From: Candidatus Saccharimonadia bacterium
GTDB lineage: Bacteria; Patescibacteriota; Saccharimonadia; Saccharimonadales; Saccharimonadaceae
Assembly: GCA_023262335.1 (NCBI GenBank)
Contig: JALRBE010000002.1
Location: 296 to 45,100, forward strand
DNA length: 44,805 nucleotides
Reading direction: 5' to 3'
Positions 16,785 to 24,043 of this stretch are shown here, piece by piece. The position numbers and the translations under genes were made by a program. Numbering within the stretch: position 1 is the first letter of the stretch; each line of letters begins with the position of its first letter. The notes beneath the pieces were generated by a model, which ran no database searches, had not been told where the DNA came from, and worked only from the letters and a program-made list of their open reading frames with translations.

Positions 16785-17392
16785 GAATCATTGCCAGTCT
16801 GGCAGGCCTTGTCGTCATTGTCGGCCTTGCCGTTTCCGGAATTAGCGCGTACTTAGCACCAGACGGCTTGAGTCACTGCGACCAAACGCCGTCTGCAAAG
16901 CAGGATTGCGGCAAGGTTGACGCCATCGTGGCGATAAGCGGCGGCGACACGTCGGCGCGCACCGGTCAGGCTATCGAGCTGTATAAAAACGGTTGGGCTG
17001 ACACGTTGATATTCTCGGGCGCTGCCCAAGACAAATCCGGCCCAAGCAATGCCGAGGCCATGAAGCGCCAGGCGGTTTTGGCAGGGGTGCCGCTCGCGAA
17101 CATTCTTATAGACGAAACGAGCGAAACGACGAAACAGAACGCCGCCAACGCGACGGGGCTCTTGCAAAGCAATGATATCCATTCCGTTATTCTCGTGACA
17201 TCGGCCTACCATCAGCGCCGTGCCGGTCTTGAATTCGGCCAGCGCGCGGGAAGCGCCATTCGTATCGTCAATCATCCGGTCGCGGCAGACAACCAATGGT
17301 CTCCGTGGTGGTGGACGACCCCAACGGGATGGTGGCTGGCCCTCAGCGAGCTTTTCAAGGTGACCGTGTTTTATGCCGGGGGCACGCGATGA
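16781..17392 (+). CDS. DUF218 (YdcF/SanA/ElyC-like) membrane-anchored protein
   Basis: The 203-residue protein has an N-terminal membrane helix (about 4-26), then the DUF218 fold: AIVAISGGDTSARTGQA, TLIFSG, the acidic ETSETTKQNA block and LVTSAYHQRRA. DUF218 proteins such as SanA and ElyC act in envelope maintenance, but the reaction is unknown. It is coupled on both sides, ATGA with the desulfurase stop and ATGA with mnmA, which is odd for an envelope protein between two sulfur-transfer genes; co-expression rather than shared function is the simplest reading. Confidence 0.85.
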   Translation: MRIIASLAGLVVIVGLAVSGISAYLAPDGLSHCDQTPSAKQDCGKVDAIVAISGGDTSARTGQAIELYKNGWADTLIFSGAAQDKSGPSNAEAMKRQAVLAGVPLANILIDETSETTKQNAANATGLLQSNDIHSVILVTSAYHQRRAGLEFGQRAGSAIRIVNHPVAADNQWSPWWWTTPTGWWLALSELFKVTVFYAGGTR

Positions 17393-18429
17393 CGAAAGTG
17401 TATGTTGGCATGAGCGGTGGCGTCGACTCGAGCTTGACGGCCGCGTTGCTTGTTGAGCAGGGGTACGAGGTAACCGGCGTCTACATGAAGAACTGGACCC
17501 AGGATCTTCCGGGCCTCAAGTGCCCATGGGCGGACGATTTGGCGGACGCGAAACGGGTGGCGGTGCAGCTCGGCATCGACTTCGAGGTGTTCGACTTCGA
17601 AAACGAGTACAAGCAAAAAGTCGTCGAGTACATGATAGACGAATACAAACTCGGCCGAACGCCGAATCCGGACATCATGTGCAATCAAGAAGTAAAGTTC
17701 CGTTTGTTCCTTGACGCGGCGCTTGCCCATGGAGCGGATATGATCGCGACGGGGCATTATGCCCGGGTTCAGGATGGAATACTGCAGTTGGCGAGCGACG
17801 CCAATAAGGATCAGACGTACTTCTTGTACCGCGTTACCAAGGAAGCGCTCGACAAGACGCTGTTTCCGCTTGGGGAATACTCGAAGCCGGAGGTGCGAAA
17901 AATGGCGGAAGAACGAAACTTGTACACGGCAGCAAAGAAAGACAGCCAGGGTATTTGCTTCGTCGGGCAGATCGGCATACGTGATTTCTTGCGACAGTAC
18001 GTTGACCCTGAACCGGGTGATATCATCGACAAACAAACGGGCAAAAAATTGGGGCGTCATGACGGAGCGATATTTTACACGCTCGGTCAGCGTCACGGCT
18101 TGGACATCGGCGGCGGGTTGCCGTACTACGTGGTCGGCAAAGACATGGCTTCGGGCGAGGTATACGTCACCCGTGATTTGAACGATGACAGTCTTTGGAG
18201 AAAAACCATCGAACTATCGTCGGTGCATTGGATCGGCCGCGAAGCGCCTGACGGCAGGTATCAGGTACGTATCCGGCATCGGGCACCACTCGTAGGTGCC
18301 GAACTGAAGGCCGGGACGCTTGTTCTGGACGAGCCGCAGCGTGCGGTGACCGCGGGGCAATCCATCGTCGTGTACGACGGCGAAGAATGCCTCGGTGGCG
18401 GTATCGTTGGGTTCGCGCCTAGCCGGTAA
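17389..18429 (+). CDS. mnmA: tRNA-specific 2-thiouridylase MnmA
   Basis: MnmA thiolates the wobble uridine-34 of tRNA-Lys, -Glu and -Gln using ATP and sulfur from a cysteine desulfurase. The 346-residue protein has the PP-loop GMSGGVDSS at residues 8-16, the first catalytic cysteine C98 (PNPDIMCNQEVKF), GHYARV, the second cysteine C190 in SQGICFVG, and the C-terminal beta-barrel with TLGQRHGL and YVVGKD. ATG 17389 overlaps the previous stop; a longer frame to 17296 is only read-through of the upstream gene. It converges with the ABC permease, overlapping by 11 nt. Confidence 0.96.
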   Translation: MTKVYVGMSGGVDSSLTAALLVEQGYEVTGVYMKNWTQDLPGLKCPWADDLADAKRVAVQLGIDFEVFDFENEYKQKVVEYMIDEYKLGRTPNPDIMCNQEVKFRLFLDAALAHGADMIATGHYARVQDGILQLASDANKDQTYFLYRVTKEALDKTLFPLGEYSKPEVRKMAEERNLYTAAKKDSQGICFVGQIGIRDFLRQYVDPEPGDIIDKQTGKKLGRHDGAIFYTLGQRHGLDIGGGLPYYVVGKDMASGEVYVTRDLNDDSLWRKTIELSSVHWIGREAPDGRYQVRIRHRAPLVGAELKAGTLVLDEPQRAVTAGQSIVVYDGEECLGGGIVGFAPSR

Positions 18430-19741
18430 TTTTCTTTGCTGCCACGCGTGCCGGATAAAACGCGGCAGTCACGGCAATAAGGACCGACAGCGCCATGCAA
18501 GCCGCAAGAACGGCGAGCGATGGGGGCGGTAATTGCAATGATTCAAGACCCTGCGACGAGAGTACCGTCTCGATGCGCGCGTTGATGAGCCGGCAGGCGA
18601 AATAGCCGATAAGACCGCCCGCTACGGCACCAACGACGCCTATGATGAACGCTTGAATGAAATAAAGGCGCGAGATCATGCGTTTGCTGGCGCCGCAAGC
18701 CCGCCATATTTGAATGACTTGTTTTTGCTCGGATACCGACATAAGTAGCGTGTTCACGATGCCGAGTGACGCGCTGATAAGGCTGATAAGGGCGACCGAG
18801 CCGAGAATGATCCAGACGACCGTCGACAGTTGGTTGATTTGGTCGATTTGCTTTTGATACGTAATGGCGCCAAGACCGAGACCTTCGATATCCTTCGCGA
18901 TGCCGGGCACCGCGTCCTGCGACGCGGCGGTGACCAATACGTTGGAGTAGCCGTTCTTCGCGATGGAATCGGTCATGGTTTCGCCGGTCGGCGTCGAAAC
19001 GCGCGGTGACTGGACGGCGCGGCCCCATTCGAGCGGCACGTAAACCTGATTGTCGTTTGCCGACGGTCGCGTGACGCCGACTATCGTTGCCGCGATGGTC
19101 GTGCGGGACCGGTCGAAGGTCGCCTTTGCCTGGCTGGATGCGTTCCAAGCGGGTATTTGCGCGGTGGTGCCACGATACCCCTGCACGCTCGTGAACGCGA
19201 CCGTACGTCCGACCGCGGACTGCGCGTCCTTGATGCCGAGCGCCTTCAGGTATCCGTTCCCAAGCACGATGTTCGGTGTTTTGTCCGCGTTATCGAACCA
19301 CGTGCCAGCAGCAAGCGGTTTTGCCGTGCCGGCATTAGACGTTGCTATGGTGTTGGAGACGTAAGACGTCGGATTGCCGTCGAACGCAAAGCTTCGGAGT
19401 TCCCATATGGATACCTGCGGCGTGGCCGACGTGACACCGCGCAGCTTTTCGAGCCGCGAAACCGTTTCGTCCGTCAGTTTTTCCGCGCTGGTATCGGTCG
19501 CTTGTATGGAGCTGCCGAAGAAACCTCCTCCGACCGAACTGTTGGCGCTGACCATGATCGTTGACAGAGTGTCTCCTTGTTCGAAGTGCCCTACGACGGC
19601 CTCGCGCGTAGTGATGCCTATGGAAACGAGCGTGACCAAAAGCGCGCTGCTCAGCGTAATGGCGGCAACGGTCAGTACGCAGCGAACTGGCTGCGTGATG
19701 ATGTCGCGGAATGCTGTGCGGACGTAATCAAGCGGCCGCAT
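18419..19741 (-). CDS. ABC transporter permease, MacB/FtsX type
   Basis: A 440-residue permease with the MacB topology: one N-terminal helix (about 20-42), a large extracytoplasmic domain of about 230 residues, then three C-terminal helices (FtsX-like domain, from about residue 300). The extracellular part has several tryptophans and S/T-rich stretches, as in the MacB periplasmic core domain. Such pumps expel peptides, lipoproteins or drugs by mechanotransmission rather than by a channel. ATG 19741 is 1 nt after the stop of the ATPase gene, with which it forms an operon. Confidence 0.9.
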   Translation of the reverse strand: MRPLDYVRTAFRDIITQPVRCVLTVAAITLSSALLVTLVSIGITTREAVVGHFEQGDTLSTIMVSANSSVGGGFFGSSIQATDTSAEKLTDETVSRLEKLRGVTSATPQVSIWELRSFAFDGNPTSYVSNTIATSNAGTAKPLAAGTWFDNADKTPNIVLGNGYLKALGIKDAQSAVGRTVAFTSVQGYRGTTAQIPAWNASSQAKATFDRSRTTIAATIVGVTRPSANDNQVYVPLEWGRAVQSPRVSTPTGETMTDSIAKNGYSNVLVTAASQDAVPGIAKDIEGLGLGAITYQKQIDQINQLSTVVWIILGSVALISLISASLGIVNTLLMSVSEQKQVIQIWRACGASKRMISRLYFIQAFIIGVVGAVAGGLIGYFACRLINARIETVLSSQGLESLQLPPPSLAVLAACMALSVLIAVTAAFYPARVAAKKITG

Positions 19742-19742
19742 G

Positions 19743-20411
19743 CTATCCTATCAGCCTTCCGTCTTGCATGCGGATTATCCTGTCGGCCCGTTTCGCGACC
19801 GTTTCGCTATGGGTAACGACAATGAGCGTCGTGCCGAGCGATTTGTGGATCGTCGTCAAGATTTTCAAGATTTTCTCGCCGGTTTCGGAGTCAAGGTTGC
19901 CCGTCGGCTCGTCGGCGATCAGTAGCTTCGGCTGCATGGCGATCGCACGGGCGATGCCTGCCCGTTGTTGCTGGCCACCGGACAAATCGCTCGCTTTCCG
20001 TTCGAGGACATCACCTAGTCCGACAAGCTTCAAAAGCTCACTTGCCCGTTTTTTGCGCTTTCGAGGGCTGATGCCATTGATCTTCAAAGGAACGCACACG
20101 TTTTCGAGCACGCTGTAGTGCGGAACGAGTCTGTAGTCTTGGAAAACGAAGCCGATCGCTTCGTTCCGTAGCCGCGAAAGCGCGCGGTCTCCTTTGGGCA
20201 AGCCAGTCCCAAAGAGCTCGAGGGTGCCTCCCGACGGTTGGTCTAAGAGGCCTAGTATACGTACGAGCGTTGATTTGCCAGACCCTGACGGGCCTGTGAT
20301 GGCGACGAACTCGCCAGTCTGCACGGTCATGTCTGCGCCGTGAAGCACGGCATTGCCTTTTCCGTACGACTTCACTATGTTTTTTGTACTTACCACCGCT
20401 TGAGTACCCAT
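19743..20411 (-). CDS. ABC transporter ATPase (MacB/LolD type)
   Basis: This 222-residue ATPase powers the adjacent permease. Walker A is GPSGSGKST at residues 40-48; Q-loop FVFQDYRLVP, signature LSGGQQQR, Walker B LLIADEPTGNLD and the H-loop in VVTHSE follow. The exact match to the LolD/MacB sub-group (GNLDSETG after Walker B) supports an export role. A TTG at 20426 would add five residues, but the -10 box TATACT lies at 20418-20423, so ATG 20411 is the likely start of a leaderless mRNA. Confidence 0.93.
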   Translation of the reverse strand: MGTQAVVSTKNIVKSYGKGNAVLHGADMTVQTGEFVAITGPSGSGKSTLVRILGLLDQPSGGTLELFGTGLPKGDRALSRLRNEAIGFVFQDYRLVPHYSVLENVCVPLKINGISPRKRKKRASELLKLVGLGDVLERKASDLSGGQQQRAGIARAIAMQPKLLIADEPTGNLDSETGEKILKILTTIHKSLGTTLIVVTHSETVAKRADRIIRMQDGRLIG

Positions 20412-20417
20412 ATATCT

Positions 20418-20445
20418 AGTATACAAGAACCAGCCGACGTATAAT
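20418..20445. promoter_or_regulatory. Compact divergent promoter between the ABC exporter and the pyruvyl-transferase-family gene
   Basis: On the minus strand TATACT occupies 20418-20423, 6 nt before ATG 20411. On the plus strand TATAAT occupies 20440-20445, 7 nt before GTG 20453. Only 16 bp separate the two -10 boxes, so each upstream promoter half must overlap the other's. Confidence 0.5.
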
Positions 20446-20452
20446 GGAAAGG

Positions 20453-21601
20453 GTGGAGAAGATACGCCCCCTCAAAATCGTTCACTTTCATCATAACGAC
20501 AAGAACAACCTGAACATTGGCGACCAGGCGCATGTGCTGGCGATACAAGAGGCTTTGACGCCCCGTTCAAAACGCCCCGTTCAATTCATCGAAAAATCAA
20601 TCCAGTTGCTGGGCCGCCAAGTCATTCCGAACAAGTTTTATTATCCGAAATCAAAATATTATCCAACGGTTTTTCATAACGTCTACCGCATGTTGATTGG
20701 TGACGGTTTTTACAAAGTGCTTCAAGAATGCAACGATGCCGATTTGGTGATTATTGGCGGCGGCGGCGTTTATATGGGATACTTGTTCCCGTTGAACAAT
20801 TCGTTCATCCGAAAAATTACCACCCCTATAAGTATCGTCGGCGTCGGCTACAATCACAATCTTGGTTCGCCTGATTTCTCAGAACGTCAGCTGGAAAGCG
20901 TCAGGACGATTTCGTCACAAGCGACGCTGCAGTCCGTGCGTGATTCACGGACCGTCGATTTTTTGAAAGAGCAAGGCATAGAGGCGGAACTGATGTGCGA
21001 TCCAGCGATCTTTTTAAGCGAGCGCGACACGGGCCTGGTCACGCGACGAGAGGGTACCGTAAACGTGGGTGTGAACATTGCCAGGCACGGCTGGAATAAC
21101 CAGGACAAACTGAAGGACGCGCTCGTTGACGCCTACTACGAGGCGATCAGGCGCATAGGGTCCGCGCAAAAAGCACGGTTTTATTATATGATGCACCAGC
21201 CGAACGAGCGGTATTACGTCGATGCCCTGCGACAACGAGGGGTCGAATTCGCGGGCGTCATCAACGTGTCTGACGCCCGTGAATTGAAGGGTGCATATGC
21301 GAACTTGGATTTTACCATTTCGATGATGTTGCATTCGACCATTTTGGCGTTCGGGGCGGGCGTGCCGTCAATCAACGTCGGCTACGACGACAAGAACATC
21401 GCTTTCATGCGGATGACCGGCCAGGCGCACCGCTACGTCGGGGTCGATGCGTTGTCGTCGCGAAAGCTTAATAAAATCATAGACGATACTTTGGCGAGAT
21501 TGCCGGCAGAAAAGAAAAACCTTGAAAAATACAAAATGGAGTTTTCGGGCAGATTCGATGATTATATGCAACGGACGCTTGCGCTGGTTACCGATCGATG
21601 A
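20453..21601 (+). CDS. Polysaccharide pyruvyl transferase family protein
   Basis: The 382-residue protein has the features of the polysaccharide pyruvyl transferase fold: NLNIGDQAH near the N terminus, VIIGGGGVYMG, SVRDSRTVDFL, LMCDPAIFL, and a late MMLHSTILAFGAGVPSINVGYDDK block. Family members add pyruvate ketals to surface sugars or act as related glycosyl-modifying enzymes. The first in-frame ATG (20444) lies inside the TATAAT -10 box, so GTG 20453, 7 nt after the box, is the likely start. It sits beside, but opposite to, the polysaccharide operon and overlaps its last gene tail to tail by 14 nt. Confidence 0.83.
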   Translation: MEKIRPLKIVHFHHNDKNNLNIGDQAHVLAIQEALTPRSKRPVQFIEKSIQLLGRQVIPNKFYYPKSKYYPTVFHNVYRMLIGDGFYKVLQECNDADLVIIGGGGVYMGYLFPLNNSFIRKITTPISIVGVGYNHNLGSPDFSERQLESVRTISSQATLQSVRDSRTVDFLKEQGIEAELMCDPAIFLSERDTGLVTRREGTVNVGVNIARHGWNNQDKLKDALVDAYYEAIRRIGSAQKARFYYMMHQPNERYYVDALRQRGVEFAGVINVSDARELKGAYANLDFTISMMLHSTILAFGAGVPSINVGYDDKNIAFMRMTGQAHRYVGVDALSSRKLNKIIDDTLARLPAEKKNLEKYKMEFSGRFDDYMQRTLALVTDR

Positions 21602-22763
21602 TCGTTTTGAAGTAATCTTCGTGCATCCGCGCGTACTGTTCAAGCGTGAATTCACGGGCCGTTTTCGCGGCATTCACGCCGAGCTCCGCAAGCTTTTTGG
21701 GATCGTTCAATAGCGATACGATTTTTTTCGCGTATCCTTCGGGGTTGCCCATCGGGATGAAATAGCCGTTCTGGCCGTCGCGTAACCAGTCGCCGATTCC
21801 GCCGATGTCGGGCGCGAGCACGGGTGTTCCGGTACTCATGGCTTCGACGCCGACTTTGCCAAAGGTTTCGGCGGGGCTGGATGCCATGAGGAACAAATCG
21901 ATGGTCGCGTAGAACGTTTTTATGGCATCGCGGGACAAGTGACCTGCAAACGTCACGACTCCCTCCAGTCCGAGTCTGGCGACCTGGTCAACCAAAGTGG
22001 CCTTGTAGCTGCCTTCGCCTGCAATCACGAACCGGATATCGGGATCGTGTTTTACGGCGATGGCAACAGCATCGATCATGTAGTCGACGCCCTTGTGTTT
22101 TTCCAGTCGTCCGGCAAAACCAAGCGTTTTTGATGGCGCTGTCTTTTTCGGCTTGACCGGCAGCGGAGAAACTCCCTCTGGAATGTAAATGCTGTCAATG
22201 CCTTCGCGCCGCATCATCGCCTGCGTGTAGTGGCTGTACGAGATAACATGAGGTATTTTTTTGATTCTTCGCATGTAGAGCGGTCGGATGAGATACCGAA
22301 AATAAACGAAGTGCAGTCTGCCGATAGCAGAAAGATCGTTCAGGTCGTAGGGTCGTGATTTGTAATCGGCCAGGGTCAGGCCCCATGGGAGAAGCCATTT
22401 CGTATAGCCCTCCGGACCGTGCACGCAGACGACCAAACGGTAGCCTTTGAGCGCGTACAGCACGGAAGCGCTTGGCTGGTGAAGCGTATGGAGCGTGACG
22501 ATATCGGGTTGGAACGACCGGGCAACTTTTTTGGCTAGCTTGTACGCATCCATGTTAAACGTCGTTCGCAGCAGCTTGCTGAGGCCGCTATCGGGTAGCT
22601 GCTTGAATTCGTGGTCGCTATAATGCGGCAAATCAGGCCGTGCATCGCTGGATATCGTTAGCACCTCGTGACCGCGTGATCGCAATATGTCGTTCGTTAT
22701 GACCAAAGCGTTTTCAACTCCGCCTTGCTCGTACCCTGAACTCACGATTCTTAGTATTTTCAT
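21588..22763 (-). CDS. Glycosyltransferase family 4
   Basis: A 391-residue GT-B glycosyltransferase. The N-terminal domain opens with MKILRIVSSGYEQGGVE, the usual acceptor-domain glycine loop. The C-terminal donor domain has LGFAGRLEKHKGVDYMI and an E-x7-E type motif (ETFGKVGVEAMSTGTPVLA). It retains the sugar's anomeric configuration; the sugars are unknown. The frame is open to 22904, but ATG 22763 overlaps the flippase stop in an ATGA, so that start is chosen. It is the last gene of the minus-strand operon. Confidence 0.88.
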   Translation of the reverse strand: MKILRIVSSGYEQGGVENALVITNDILRSRGHEVLTISSDARPDLPHYSDHEFKQLPDSGLSKLLRTTFNMDAYKLAKKVARSFQPDIVTLHTLHQPSASVLYALKGYRLVVCVHGPEGYTKWLLPWGLTLADYKSRPYDLNDLSAIGRLHFVYFRYLIRPLYMRRIKKIPHVISYSHYTQAMMRREGIDSIYIPEGVSPLPVKPKKTAPSKTLGFAGRLEKHKGVDYMIDAVAIAVKHDPDIRFVIAGEGSYKATLVDQVARLGLEGVVTFAGHLSRDAIKTFYATIDLFLMASSPAETFGKVGVEAMSTGTPVLAPDIGGIGDWLRDGQNGYFIPMGNPEGYAKKIVSLLNDPKKLAELGVNAAKTAREFTLEQYARMHEDYFKTIIDR

Positions 22764-24043
22764 GATGCCTGCCTTTCTTTTCGTGCTACGTGGCTCCTGT
22801 GTATGACGACCATGATGCCGCCGGCAAACACGGCGAGGAAGCTTCCGATGAGCCAGCCCCAGCCTACGCCCAGTAGTCCGTACGGCTTGGCAAGCAGCCA
22901 GCATAAAACAATGACGCCAATGGCGTTAACGATAGGGGCGACCAAAAGGAAGAAGAGGTTTTTCGTCAATTTGAAGTATGCACCGATCGCGGCGTACAGC
23001 GATACGGCAATGCCGCTGACGCTAAGAAGGCATACGAGAAGATACGAGCCGTCACGGTACCCGGGCCCGAACGCGCTCAGCACGAACGGTGCGACGATGA
23101 TGATCGCGAAGATTGCCGGTATCGTGATTGCCATGACGATCTTGATGCCACGCTTCAAATGCAGCATCATGTTTTCTTCGTCATGAGTCGCTTCGGCCAT
23201 GATCGCTTGGACCGTCGAAAACGCGATGGTATAGAGCAGGCTGGCTATGGTGAACGCTATGTAGAAATACGCGGCAGCGCTCGGTCCGATTTCGTTGACG
23301 ACGATTAACGGCAACAGCGAATCAGGCGCGAGGTTAAGCAGACTGGCAACATATGTCGCGAATCCGTAGCGGTAGGTTTGCTTCAGTACGTTGCCTGAAA
23401 CTTTGAAAGAAGGCCTATATCCTGTCTTCGCGATGATTACCCACATGCTGAGCACGACGTTGATGACCTGCGCGATACCGACGATGATGAATATGACCAT
23501 GGGGTCGTCACCGCCAATGACGAACGGTAGTACTAACTTGGCAAGACTGAATACGATATTGATTATCAGTACGGGTCGGCTGTTATGGTTGGCAACGAGT
23601 ATCGCGGTCGTCAACGTGTTCCATGCGGTGAATATGGTGAACACGGCAAACGCCGCGATCGTCAGCGGCGATTCGGCAACGAACGCGATAGACGGCGATA
23701 TGAACGGAACGATCATGCAAAATGCCACGGATAGCAGGCCTGTGATGATCGCGTTGACTAACAGTCCTGTATTGATAAGCTCGTTTCGATTGTCGGCGCG
23801 AGCGAAGAACCGCGCGAATATCGTATCGAATCCTATCAGCCCGAACAACGATACGAACATCGACATGGACAGCAGGGTCGTCGCCAAGCCGACTGTCTCG
23901 GTATCGAACATCCGCGCGACGATGATCCAGAATACGAATCCAGCCAACGAAACCGCCGCCATGGACAGCATGAGGTAGAGGGAACTTGACAACAGGCGGT
24001 CTTGTCGCAGTGCCTTTAGTCGGTGAATGCTTTGTCGTATCAT
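22760..24043 (-). CDS. Wzx-type oligosaccharide flippase (MOP superfamily)
   Basis: A 427-residue polytopic protein with about 12-14 membrane helices, starting with FVFWIIVARMFDTETVGLAT, the characteristic first-helix pattern of polysaccharide translocases. It should move lipid-linked oligosaccharides across the membrane. ATG 24043 overlaps the previous stop (ATGA), matching the other junctions in this operon; ATG 24058 is possible. Its base composition is nearer the window average than that of the A+T-rich gene upstream. Confidence 0.88.
   Translation of the reverse strand: MIRQSIHRLKALRQDRLLSSSLYLMLSMAAVSLAGFVFWIIVARMFDTETVGLATTLLSMSMFVSLFGLIGFDTIFARFFARADNRNELINTGLLVNAIITGLLSVAFCMIVPFISPSIAFVAESPLTIAAFAVFTIFTAWNTLTTAILVANHNSRPVLIINIVFSLAKLVLPFVIGGDDPMVIFIIVGIAQVINVVLSMWVIIAKTGYRPSFKVSGNVLKQTYRYGFATYVASLLNLAPDSLLPLIVVNEIGPSAAAYFYIAFTIASLLYTIAFSTVQAIMAEATHDEENMMLHLKRGIKIVMAITIPAIFAIIIVAPFVLSAFGPGYRDGSYLLVCLLSVSGIAVSLYAAIGAYFKLTKNLFFLLVAPIVNAIGVIVLCWLLAKPYGLLGVGWGWLIGSFLAVFAGGIMVVIHRSHVARKERQAS

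Noticed and set aside
17296..17388. A longer MnmA starting at 17296
   Set aside because: The added residues are an out-of-frame reading of the DUF218 gene; the PP-loop fits an N terminus at ATG 17389.
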